Shown here piece after piece: positions 39,906 to 48,336 of a stretch of 64,000 bases of DNA (its first letter is position 1; every line of letters begins with the position of its first letter). Position numbers and translations under genes: made by a program. The notes under the pieces are model-generated. The model was not told the origin of the DNA. It did no database searches and was given only the letters and a program-made list of their open reading frames with translations. The stretch is taken from positions 6,479,178-6,543,177 of the forward strand of contig NZ_GG657757.1 of the NCBI RefSeq assembly GCF_000158955.1. The letters are read 5' to 3'. The DNA comes from Streptomyces viridochromogenes DSM 40736. GTDB lineage: Bacteria; Actinomycetota; Actinomycetes; Streptomycetales; Streptomycetaceae.

Positions 39906-41129
39906 TCACCGGCCCGCGAACTTCTTGCTGACCGAGTCGTAGACACCCTCGGCCACATCACCCAGACGCGGTCCGGCCAGCCACCCCGACTTCACCGGAC
40001 CGATCGAGGTGTTGGACACCAGCGCCGGCTTGCCGTCCGAGCCGCTCGCGACCCAGCCGCCGCCCGACGCGCCGCCGGTCATGGTGCAGCCGATGCGGTA
40101 CATCGTCGGATCCGACGCGGTCAGCGACAGCCGACCGGGCTGGTCCTGGCAGCGGAACAGCTTCTGCCCGTCGTACGGCGGCGCGGCCGGGTAGCCGATC
40201 GCGGTGACGCTCTTCGCCTTCGGTACGGCAGGCGCGTCGAAGTCGACCGGCAGCGCCGAACCGACCGTCTCCTCCAGCGACTTGCCGCCGCTGCCCTTCT
40301 CCGGCGTCACATGGATGACCGCGAAGTCGTACGGCGCGCCGTCCCCGCCCGTCGAGCCGCCCTGCTCGATCCACTGGTCCGAGGTCTGAGCCCAGTCACC
40401 CCACCAGACACCGTAGGGAGCGACGTCCTCCCTGGTGGCGTTCTCCAACTCGGCGACCGGCTTGCCGTCGTCGTTGTACGACGGCACGAACGCGATGTTG
40501 CGGTACCAGCCGCCCTTCTTGCCCGCGTGCACGCAGTGGCCCGCCGTCCAGACGAGGTTGGACTTGCCCGGGTGGGCCGGATCCTTCACCACCGTCGCCG
40601 AGCAGACGGCCGAGCCCTCGGGGGAGTCGAAGAAGACCTTTCCGGCCGTGGGGACGTTGGCGTGGTACGACGGCGGCACGGCCTGGGCGTCGACCGGCTC
40701 GGGCGTGGGGTCGGTCACGCCCTGGTCACCGGAGAGGTCGCTGTCGTCGACACCCTGGTCGGGCTCCTCCGCGTCCCGCATGCGGTCCGGGTTCCAGAGC
40801 CCCTCGATGATGGGGTTGATGTACTCGTTGGCCTCGCGCAGCCAGTCGTCCCGGTCCCAGTTCTTCCAGGCGCCGTCCTTCCACTTGTCGACGTCGATGC
40901 CGTGCTCGCGGAGCCGGTCCCTGAGGTCGGCCGGGATCTTCAGCTTGCCGTCGTCGGAGGCGCTCGCGGACGCGGAGGCCTCACCGCCCGCCGCGGCGTC
41001 GCCCGACTCGCAGGCGGTAGTGGTCAGCGCGAGCACCGAGGCGAGAGCCACGGCGGCCGGCACGGGGGAGATCCTGCGGCGCGCCCTCCCCCCTCGGCCG
41101 ACGGTGGACGACGTCCGTATGGATCGCAT
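39906..41129 (-). CDS. Secreted trypsin-like serine protease (paralogue 2)
   Basis: A 407-aa exported protein. The hydrophobic signal is AAVALASVLALTTTAC, with Cys near residue 40 as a lipobox candidate, then a Ser/Ala/Asp linker. The pro-region IPADLRDRLREHGIDVDKWK and the triad VWTAGHCVHAG, YDFAVIHV and MTGGASGGGWV align along the whole length with the downstream paralogue, so the pair arose by duplication. ATG 41129 gives MRSIRTSSTVGR. The 190-bp gap between the two genes suggests separate promoters. Confidence 0.88.
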   Translation of the reverse strand: MRSIRTSSTVGRGGRARRRISPVPAAVALASVLALTTTACESGDAAAGGEASASASASDDGKLKIPADLRDRLREHGIDVDKWKDGAWKNWDRDDWLREANEYINPIIEGLWNPDRMRDAEEPDQGVDDSDLSGDQGVTDPTPEPVDAQAVPPSYHANVPTAGKVFFDSPEGSAVCSATVVKDPAHPGKSNLVWTAGHCVHAGKKGGWYRNIAFVPSYNDDGKPVAELENATREDVAPYGVWWGDWAQTSDQWIEQGGSTGGDGAPYDFAVIHVTPEKGSGGKSLEETVGSALPVDFDAPAVPKAKSVTAIGYPAAPPYDGQKLFRCQDQPGRLSLTASDPTMYRIGCTMTGGASGGGWVASGSDGKPALVSNTSIGPVKSGWLAGPRLGDVAEGVYDSVSKKFAGR

Positions 41130-41416
41130 GATGTGACTCCCCCTGAGGTGGAACGAGTGTGGACGACCGGCGCGTCGGTTCCGTCTTCCGCTGACTGACG
41201 GGACGTTCGGGCCGCCTCCGCGCGGCGTCCGGGAACGGCACCACACACTATGCGGTGGCTGTGGGGGAGGGCCGACGGATCCGCAACAGTTCCGTCACGG
41301 CAAGGATCTTGAAGCAACCCGTAACCCGGTGAGCGGACCGGGGTTGGTAGGGGTGAGGGGCCTGCTGTCCGTGTGCGGTCCCCTGTGCCCGTGCCCAGTG
41401 GGAGGTCAGGGAAGTC
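41130..41416. other. Divergent gap between protease 2 and the siderophore cassette
   Basis: There is no gene in these 287 bp. I looked for the actinobacterial iron box (TTAGGTTAGGCTCACCTAA type) before the aminotransferase gene and saw none. GGGAGGTCAGGGAAGTC just before 41417 is the ribosome site region. Confidence 0.4.
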
Positions 41417-42883
41417 GTGGCGGAATCGACCCAGGTGGGACGCGCGTCCGAGGCGGCCGCTGTGGGGCTTGCGCCGGGGAAGTCCCTCCCCGGTGGCGCC
41501 GCCGACCGCACGGCGACCGGCGCGCGCACCACACACGAGGGGATTCTGCGCCGCCAGTCCGCGCGAGAGTCCGCGGCCCGCACCTACGCCCGCGCCCTGC
41601 CCATCGTGCCGGTGCGGGCCCGCGGGCTGACTATCGAGGGCGCCGACGGCCGCCGCTACCTGGACTGCCTCTCGGGCGCAGGCACCCTCGCGCTCGGGCA
41701 CAACCACCCGGTCGTCCTGGAAGCCATCCGCAGGGTCCTCGACTCCGGCGCGCCCTTGAACGTCCTCGACCTGGCCACCCCCGTCAAAGACGCCTTCGTC
41801 ACCGAACTGTTCCGCACCCTGCCTCCCGGACTCGCCGACCGCGCCCGCGTCCGGTTCTGCGGACCGGCAGGCAGCGACGCGATGGAGAGCGCTTGCGACC
41901 TGGTCCGTGCGGCGACCGGGCGGACCGGCCTCCTCGCGTTCACCGGTGACGGTCACGGAAGGACCACCGGGCCACTCGAAGCGCCCGCGGGCGAACCTGC
42001 CGGACGGGTCGCGCATCTGCCCTCCCCGCAGGACCACCGCTGCTCGCCCGACGTGGGCGGCGAGCGCGGCGGCGGCCTCGCCGCCCACTGGACCGAGTCC
42101 CTCCTCGACGGCCCCGGGCCCGGCGTGCCACTCCCCGCCGGGGTGATCGTCGAGCCCGTCCAGGGCGAGGGCGCGGTGATCCCCGTTCCTGACGCCTGGC
42201 TGCGGCGCATGCGGCAGCTCACGGCCGACCGGTCCGTCCCGCTGATCGCCGACGAGATCGAGACGGGCGTCGGCCGGACCGGCGCCTTCTGGGCGGTGGA
42301 GCACAGCGGAGTGACCCCCGACGTCATGGTCCTTTCGAAGGCCATCGGAGGCAGCCTGCCGCTGGCCGTGGTGGTCTACCGCGACGACCTCGACGCCGGA
42401 ACACCGGACGCCGACGCCGACACCTTCCCCGGCAACCAACTCGCCATGGCCGCCGGAACGGCGACCCTCGCCCACGTCCGCGAGAACCACCTCGCCCAGC
42501 GCGCGGCTGATCTCGGGACGCGGATGCTGCGCCGACTCCAGGGGCTGGTGGACGAGTTCGCGTGCGTGGGCGATGTACGGGGCCGGGGGCTGATGCTCGC
42601 GGTGCAGTTGGTGGACGACGACCCGGGGCACTCGGCGATGCCGGACAGCACGGAGCGGACCCTCCCCACCACCCCCGAACTGGCCGCCGCGGTCCAGCGG
42701 GAGTGCCTGCGACGGGGTCTCATCGTCGGACTCGGCGGCCGCCACGCGAACGTCGTACGGCTGCTGCCGCCCCTGACGATCAGCGACGAACAGGCAGCCG
42801 CCGTGCTGGACCGCCTGGCCGACGCCGTCGAGGCCGTGGCCCGACGCCACGGCGTTCCGACGAACGCTCCGTGCGCGCCGTGA
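41417..42883 (+). CDS. Diaminobutyrate--2-oxoglutarate-type aminotransferase
   Basis: A 488-aa class III PLP aminotransferase of the EctB/RhbA type, which makes L-2,4-diaminobutyrate from aspartate semialdehyde. Signatures are YLDCLSGAGTLALGHNHPVV, RVRFCGPAGSDAMESACDLV, the PLP-phosphate region LIADEIETGVGRTGAFWAVE and the Schiff-base lysine in DVMVLSKAIGGSLPLAVVVY (about residue 300). The first 35 residues are an unaligned extension. GTG 41417 has GGGAGG upstream. It starts a three-gene run with an IucA/IucC synthetase and an acyltransferase, so diaminobutyrate (or a derived diamine) probably feeds a siderophore. Confidence 0.88.
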   Translation: MAESTQVGRASEAAAVGLAPGKSLPGGAADRTATGARTTHEGILRRQSARESAARTYARALPIVPVRARGLTIEGADGRRYLDCLSGAGTLALGHNHPVVLEAIRRVLDSGAPLNVLDLATPVKDAFVTELFRTLPPGLADRARVRFCGPAGSDAMESACDLVRAATGRTGLLAFTGDGHGRTTGPLEAPAGEPAGRVAHLPSPQDHRCSPDVGGERGGGLAAHWTESLLDGPGPGVPLPAGVIVEPVQGEGAVIPVPDAWLRRMRQLTADRSVPLIADEIETGVGRTGAFWAVEHSGVTPDVMVLSKAIGGSLPLAVVVYRDDLDAGTPDADADTFPGNQLAMAAGTATLAHVRENHLAQRAADLGTRMLRRLQGLVDEFACVGDVRGRGLMLAVQLVDDDPGHSAMPDSTERTLPTTPELAAAVQRECLRRGLIVGLGGRHANVVRLLPPLTISDEQAAAVLDRLADAVEAVARRHGVPTNAPCAP

Positions 42884-43022
42884 GCCTGCGAGCCGAGGGA
42901 GTCCACGCACGGCATGCGCCGCCACACCACGACCCCTCGCTCTCCTGCAAGCGAGCCGATGAAAACTCCTCTGCTCGCAGGCCGCGCCCCACGACCCGGA
43001 ACCACCCGACAAGGAAACCCAC

Positions 43023-44990
43023 TTGAACGCCACGCCCCAGCCCCAGGACCAAGGAACGACTCCTGGACGAGGCCGCACCGACTCCCTGGCCGTGGGGACA
43101 TCGGCGAACCCGGTGGTTCCGCGGCAGAGGCCCGGGGCGCAGCACACCGAGGTGCTGGACGGCCGGACGCGGGTCGGCGCTCCGGCCGCAGACCTCTTGG
43201 CCCACCCCGACCCGCACACCGCCGCGCAGGCAGCGGCCGTCGAGACCCTGCTGCGCTGCTGGGTGCGTGAGACCGGCCGACCCGCCCCCTGCGACGGCAT
43301 CCTCCGCATCCCCCTTCCCTCCACCGGCACGGCACTGCTCGTACCGGTCCGCTACTGGTCCCCTACGGGCTGGCACCGCTTCGGTCCTCCACGCCTCGCC
43401 GACACCCCTGATCACGCACCACCGGCGGACGCCGTCACGGTCGCCGCCCTGTTCACCAGGGAGGCCTCCGCAGGTGCCTCCGGTATCAGCGGCGCATGCG
43501 ACACCGGCATCGGGCTGGTCGCGGGGGTGGCCGACTCTCTCCGCCGCGTCGCCGCCTTCATCCACGACCGTCGGGAACACCCGGTCGACGATCCCGACCG
43601 CTTCCTGGCCGCTGAACAGGCCCTCGTCCTCGGACACCCCCTGCACCCGACCCCGAAGAGCCGCGAGGGCCTCTCCGAGTCCGAAGCACCCCTCTATTCG
43701 CCCGAGTCGCGCGGGTCCTTCCCCCTGCACTGGATGGCTGTCGCCCCCTCCGTCCTCGCCACCGACTCCGCCTGGACCGAACGCGGCCGCCCCGTCGCCG
43801 CGGCCCTGCTCACCGCCCGCCTGGCCGGAACCGGACTCCCACTGCCGGACGGATACGCCCTCCTGCCCCTGCACCCCTGGCAGGCACGCGAGATCCGGCA
43901 CCGGCCGGAGACCGCGGCCCTGCTGGACAGCGGACTGCTCCGTGACCTCGGCACCCACGGCGCCCCCTGGCACCCCACCTCCTCCGTACGAACCGTCTAC
44001 CGGACCGGCGCCCCCGCGATGCTCAAACTGTCGCTGGGCCTGCGCATCACCAACTCCCGTCGTGAAAACCTCCGTAAGGAACTGCACCGGGGCGTCGAGG
44101 TCCACCGCCTGCTCCGCAGCGGGCTCGCGCAGCAGTGGCGGGCCGCGCACCCGGGCTTCGACATCGTTCGCGACCCCGCCTGGCTCGCTGTCGACACCGC
44201 CGACGGCGCCCCGTCGGCCGGACTGGACGTGATGATCCGCCACAACCCGTTCAGCGCCTCGGACGATGTGTCCTGCCTCGCCGGACTCATCTCGCCGCGC
44301 CCGCGCTCCCAGGTCCGGCCCGGAAATGCTCCAGACCACCCCGAGACCCACGAGACCCACGACCCGGTCATGCGGTCCCGGCTCGCCGAGGTCGTCACTC
44401 GTCTCGCCCGCCGGACCGGCCGACCTCTCGGAGCGGTCGCCGCCGAGTGGTTCCTGCGCTACCTCGAGCACGTCGTGCGTCCCGTCCTGTGGCTGGACAG
44501 TGAGGCCGGCATCGCCCTGGAGGCGCACCAGCAGAACACCCTGCTCCTGCTGGACGCCGACGGCTGGCCCACGGGCGGGCGCTACCGCGACAACCAGGGC
44601 TATTACTTCCGCGAGTCCCGACGCGCGGACCTCGACACGCGTCTGCCCGGCATCGGAAGGCAGAGCGACACGTTCGTCCGCGACGAGGTCACCGACGAGC
44701 GCTTCACCTACTACCTGGCGATCAACAACGTGCTCGGCCTCATCGGCGCGTTCGGCTCCCAGCGACTGGCCGATGAACGGCTGCTGCTCGCCGCCTTCCG
44801 CCGCTTCCTCGCAAGCGCCGCCTCCGGTCCGGCCCGGCTGCGCACCCCACTGCCCGCCCACCTGCTCGACTCACCCGTGCTGCGCTGCAAGGCCAACCTG
44901 CTGACCCGCCTGCACGGCCTCGACGAACTCGTCGGCCCGGTCGACACCCAGTCCGTCTACGTCACCATCGCCAACCCCCTGCACTCCTGA
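43023..44990 (+). CDS. IucA/IucC-family NIS siderophore synthetase
   Basis: A 655-aa synthetase that condenses a carboxylate (often citrate) with an amine or hydroxylamine. Family signatures are LPLHPWQAREI, HPTSSVRTVYRTGAPAMLKL, SLGLRITNSRRENLRKELHR (ATP-binding), EAHQQNTLLLL (LEAHxQN) and RYRDNQGYYFRES. TTG 43023 is used, with AAGGAA 5-6 nt upstream; no better ATG or GTG lies near. There is 139 bp between the aminotransferase stop and this start. Substrates cannot be told from sequence. Confidence 0.9.
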   Translation: MNATPQPQDQGTTPGRGRTDSLAVGTSANPVVPRQRPGAQHTEVLDGRTRVGAPAADLLAHPDPHTAAQAAAVETLLRCWVRETGRPAPCDGILRIPLPSTGTALLVPVRYWSPTGWHRFGPPRLADTPDHAPPADAVTVAALFTREASAGASGISGACDTGIGLVAGVADSLRRVAAFIHDRREHPVDDPDRFLAAEQALVLGHPLHPTPKSREGLSESEAPLYSPESRGSFPLHWMAVAPSVLATDSAWTERGRPVAAALLTARLAGTGLPLPDGYALLPLHPWQAREIRHRPETAALLDSGLLRDLGTHGAPWHPTSSVRTVYRTGAPAMLKLSLGLRITNSRRENLRKELHRGVEVHRLLRSGLAQQWRAAHPGFDIVRDPAWLAVDTADGAPSAGLDVMIRHNPFSASDDVSCLAGLISPRPRSQVRPGNAPDHPETHETHDPVMRSRLAEVVTRLARRTGRPLGAVAAEWFLRYLEHVVRPVLWLDSEAGIALEAHQQNTLLLLDADGWPTGGRYRDNQGYYFRESRRADLDTRLPGIGRQSDTFVRDEVTDERFTYYLAINNVLGLIGAFGSQRLADERLLLAAFRRFLASAASGPARLRTPLPAHLLDSPVLRCKANLLTRLHGLDELVGPVDTQSVYVTIANPLHS

Positions 44991-45073
44991 TCACCCTGAC
45001 CGTCCTCCGGTCACAACCGACCTCCTTCATCCCTGAGGATCCGCCTCACCCGCCTTCCCGAGAGGAGCGTTTG

Positions 45074-45952
45074 GTGCCTCCTGCCGACCCGACCACCGGT
45101 ACTGATTCCGCTGCCCCCGTCCCTGACGACGTCAGCTCAGATGCCGCTTCCGGTTCCGATGCCGAGTCCGGTCCCCTGGCCGACTCCGGTGCGGACGGGC
45201 AGGGGGAGGACACCATGGACCTGCATCTTCCGGACGAGTTCCTCGCCCTCATCGCGAAAGAGGAGGCGGACAGCTACGGAGCGCGGTGGCCGGCTCACGA
45301 CACGGCTGAGCCTTCCCTCTCCCACACCATGACCGGTGACACCTTCGCCCCCTCGGCTCTCCCCTTCCTCCCCACCGAGGACGATCTCCTCGACCGCGTC
45401 GCCGGCTGGGGCCCCGTCGACACGTCCGCGGGCATCTTCCACCTCGTCCCCGTACGGATCGAGCGCGACCTTCCGCTCGTCAGCCGTTGGATGAACGACC
45501 CCGCAGCCGCGGCGTTCTGGGAGCTGTCCGGACCACCGAGCGTGACCGAGGACCATCTGCGGGCCCAGCTCGGCGGCGACGGACGCAGCATTCCGTGCAT
45601 CGGCGCGCTCGACGGAACACCGATGAGCTATTGGGAGATCTACCGGGCGGACCTGGATCCGCTGGCCCGTCACTACCCGGCCAAGCCCCACGACACCGGA
45701 CTCCACCTCCTCGTCGGCGCGGTCGCCGACCGAGGGCGTGGTCTCGGCGGTCTCCTGCTGCGAGCCGTGGCCGATCTCGTTCTCGCGCGGCGCCCGTCCT
45801 GCGCGCGCGTCATCGCGGAACCCGACATTCGCAACACCCCCTCCATCGCCGCCTTCCTGACCGCCGGCTTCCGGTTCTCCTCCGAGGTCGACCTGCCCGC
45901 CAAGCGCGCCGCCCTCATGGTCCGGGACCGGTCCCTCCGAAATGTGATGTAG
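45074..45952 (+). CDS. GNAT acyltransferase, siderophore (RhbD/IucB/MbtK-like) type
   Basis: A 292-aa protein. About 115 residues of acidic leader precede a GNAT domain, FHLVPVRIERDLPLVSRWMN ... PMSYWEIYRADLDPLARHYP ... GLHLLVGAVADRGRGLGGLL ... RVIAEPDIRNTPSIAAFLTA, the pattern of siderophore N-acyltransferases that acetylate an N-hydroxylated diamine. GTG 45074 is 6 nt after GGAG; TTG 45071 is possible. It follows the synthetase by 83 bp. No N-hydroxylase or decarboxylase is found nearby, so the pathway is incomplete in this window. Confidence 0.8.
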   Translation: MPPADPTTGTDSAAPVPDDVSSDAASGSDAESGPLADSGADGQGEDTMDLHLPDEFLALIAKEEADSYGARWPAHDTAEPSLSHTMTGDTFAPSALPFLPTEDDLLDRVAGWGPVDTSAGIFHLVPVRIERDLPLVSRWMNDPAAAAFWELSGPPSVTEDHLRAQLGGDGRSIPCIGALDGTPMSYWEIYRADLDPLARHYPAKPHDTGLHLLVGAVADRGRGLGGLLLRAVADLVLARRPSCARVIAEPDIRNTPSIAAFLTAGFRFSSEVDLPAKRAALMVRDRSLRNVM

Positions 45953-46091
45953 CTCTGCAGCTCTGTAGCCCTGTGTCACCGTGCCATCACTCATTGAACG
46001 CGGGCGGCGCCGCCGTAGTTCCCGCTGTCCCGACCTCGTCGAGGAGCCGCAGACCTTGATCCCGCCCCCCGTTGCCTCCTTGATCACCCGT

Positions 46092-46114
46092 TTGTCAGTG
46101 CTGGGTCGTAGGGT
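46092..46114 (+). promoter_or_regulatory. RecA-NDp-type promoter for dinG
   Basis: TTGTCAGTGCT (46092-46102), a 6-nt spacer and TAGGGT (46109-46114) give an almost perfect copy of the LexA-independent damage promoter. The ATG lies 9 nt after the -10. Confidence 0.75.
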
Positions 46115-46123
46115 GGTCGCGCT

Positions 46124-48100
46124 ATGACGAAGCCCTCACTCCCCGAACTCCTGCATGCTGCCGTCACTGCCGTCGGCGGTACGGAGCGCCCCGGTCAGGT
46201 GACCATGGCCGAAGCCGTCGCGGAGGCGATCGATGACGGCTCTCACCTGCTGGTCCAGGCCGGCACCGGCACCGGCAAGTCGCTGGGCTATCTGGTGCCC
46301 GCTCTGGCGCACGGGGAGCGTGTGGTCGTCGCGACCGCCACCCTGGCCCTGCAGCGCCAGCTGGTGGAACGCGACCTGCCGAGAACGGTCGAGTCGCTGC
46401 ACCCCCTGCTGCGCCGCCGCCCGGAGTTCGCGATGCTCAAGGGCCGGTCGAACTACCTGTGTCTGCACCGCCTGCACGAGGGCGTTCCGCAGGACGAGGA
46501 GGAGGGCCTCTTCGACCAGTTCGAGGCGGCCGCGCCCACCAGCAAGCTGGGCCAGGACCTGCTGCGGGTGCGCGACTGGGCCGACGAGACCGAGACCGGT
46601 GACCGTGACAACCTCACGCCCGGCATCTCGGACCGGGCCTGGGCGCAGGTGTCGGTGTCGTCGAGGGAGTGTCTGGGCGCCTCGAAGTGCGCGTACGGGG
46701 CGGAGTGCTTCGCCGAGATGGCCCGTGAGCGGGCCAAGCTCTCCGACGTCGTCGTCACCAACCACGCGCTGCTCGCGATCGACGCCATCGAGGGCGCCCC
46801 GGTGCTCCCGCAGCACGAGGTGCTGATCGTCGACGAGGCACACGAGCTGGTCTCGCGGGTCACCGGAGTCGCGACCGGCGAACTCACTCCCGGCCAGGTC
46901 AATCGTGCGGTGCGCCGTGCCGCGAAACTCGTCAACGAGAAGGCCGCAGACCAGCTCCAGACCGCCGCAGAGGGCTTCGAGCGGCTGATGGAGCTTGCGC
47001 TGCCGGGGCGCCTGGAGGAGATTCCCGAGGACCTGGGGTACGCCCTCATGGCGCTGCGCGACGCGTGCCGCACCGTCATCTCCGCGATCGGCGCGACGCG
47101 CGACAAGTCGGTCCAGGACGAGGACGCCGTCCGCAAACAGGCCCTGGCCTCCGTGGAGAACGTGCACGACGTGGCGGAGCGGATCACGAACGGCTCCGAG
47201 TGGGACGTGGTCTGGTACGAGCGCCACGACCGCTTCGGTGCCTCCCTGCGTGTCGCCCCGATGTCCGTGTCGGGGCTGCTGCGGGAGAAGCTCTTCGCGG
47301 ACCGTTCCGTGGTGTTGACGTCAGCGACGCTGAAGCTGGGCGGCGACTTCAACGGCGTCGGCGCCTCCCTCGGCCTCGCCCCCGAGGGCTCCGAGGGCGA
47401 CGACCTCCCGCAGTGGAAGGGCATCGACGTCGGCTCGCCGTTCGACTACCGCAAGCAGGGCATCCTCTACGTCGCCAAGCACTTGGCGCGCCCCGCGCGG
47501 GACGGCGACCGCGCGGACATGCTCGACGAACTGACGGAACTGATCCAGGCGGCGGGCGGGCGCACCCTGGGCCTTTTCTCCTCGATGCGGGGCGCCCAGC
47601 TGGCAGCCGAGGAGCTGCGGTCCCGGATTCCGGAGTTCCCGATCCTCCTGCAAGGGGAGGAAACGCTCGGCGAGCTCATCAAGAACTTCGCGGCCGACCC
47701 CAAGACGTGCCTCTTCGGCACCCTGTCGCTGTGGCAGGGCGTGGACGTCCCCGGACCCAGCTGCCAGCTGGTGGTCATGGACAAGATCCCGTTCCCGCGC
47801 CCGGACGACCCTCTGATGAGTGCCCGGCAGAAGGCCGTGGAGGAGGCGGGGGGCAACGGATTCATGGCGGTCGCCGCCACTCATGCCGCGCTCCTCATGG
47901 CCCAGGGCGCCGGCCGTCTCGTGCGCGCGTCGGGTGACCGCGGTGTCGTCGCCGTCCTGGACCAGCGTCTGGCGACCGCCCGGTACGGCAGCTATCTGCA
48001 GGCGTCACTGCCCGACTTCTGGTACACGACGGACCGTAATCAGGTGCGGAAGTCACTGTCGGCGATCGACGCGGTGGCCAAGCAGACGGAAGCCGAGTAA
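46124..48100 (+). CDS. dinG: DinG-family ATP-dependent DNA helicase
   Basis: A 658-aa XPD-like superfamily 2 helicase. Walker A is VQAGTGTGKSLGYLVPAL (about residues 44-61), DEAH is IVDEAHELVSRV, and motif VI is AQGAGRLVRASGDRGVVAVL. Four Cys that can hold a 4Fe-4S cluster are YLCLHRL, SSRECLGASKCAYGAECF. It unwinds 5'-tailed DNA and R-loops in relatives. ATG 46124 lies 9 nt past a TAGGGT -10, consistent with a leaderless transcript. It is convergent with lexA, with a terminator after each. Confidence 0.92.
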   Translation: MTKPSLPELLHAAVTAVGGTERPGQVTMAEAVAEAIDDGSHLLVQAGTGTGKSLGYLVPALAHGERVVVATATLALQRQLVERDLPRTVESLHPLLRRRPEFAMLKGRSNYLCLHRLHEGVPQDEEEGLFDQFEAAAPTSKLGQDLLRVRDWADETETGDRDNLTPGISDRAWAQVSVSSRECLGASKCAYGAECFAEMARERAKLSDVVVTNHALLAIDAIEGAPVLPQHEVLIVDEAHELVSRVTGVATGELTPGQVNRAVRRAAKLVNEKAADQLQTAAEGFERLMELALPGRLEEIPEDLGYALMALRDACRTVISAIGATRDKSVQDEDAVRKQALASVENVHDVAERITNGSEWDVVWYERHDRFGASLRVAPMSVSGLLREKLFADRSVVLTSATLKLGGDFNGVGASLGLAPEGSEGDDLPQWKGIDVGSPFDYRKQGILYVAKHLARPARDGDRADMLDELTELIQAAGGRTLGLFSSMRGAQLAAEELRSRIPEFPILLQGEETLGELIKNFAADPKTCLFGTLSLWQGVDVPGPSCQLVVMDKIPFPRPDDPLMSARQKAVEEAGGNGFMAVAATHAALLMAQGAGRLVRASGDRGVVAVLDQRLATARYGSYLQASLPDFWYTTDRNQVRKSLSAIDAVAKQTEAE

Positions 48101-48105
48101 GCCCT

Positions 48106-48142
48106 GGGAGGCGGCCTGCCGCTCGAGTGCAGGCCGCCTCCC
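48106..48142. terminator. Hairpin terminator after dinG
   Basis: GGGAGGCGGCCTGC (48106-48119) and its perfect complement (48129-48142) with a 9-nt loop start 5 bp after the dinG stop. Confidence 0.85.
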
Positions 48143-48256
48143 ACGTCACAGACAGAGCCCGTGCACGTCTCAGATGTAGCTCTTGCGCATGTCTGACGAA
48201 GCCCACGGACAACCTGCACGTCACAGCGGAAGCGCATGTCGGGGCTGGACAGCGCA

Positions 48257-48290
48257 GGGCCCCGGAACCGGCGCAGGGGTCCCGGGGCCC
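48257..48290 (-). terminator. Hairpin terminator after lexA
   Basis: GGGCCCCGGAACC (48257-48269) pairs with GGTCCCGGGGCCC (48278-48290) with one mismatch and an 8-nt loop, 46 bp past the lexA stop on the minus strand. Confidence 0.65.
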
Positions 48291-48336
48291 GGTCAGGGGG
48301 CGGGCTGGTGGGGCCCACCCGACGCGGTGCGCGGCG

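Noticed and set aside
41130..41416. Iron-box operator for the siderophore cassette
   Set aside because: No TTAGGTTAGGCT-like dyad was seen in the upstream or intergenic gaps.
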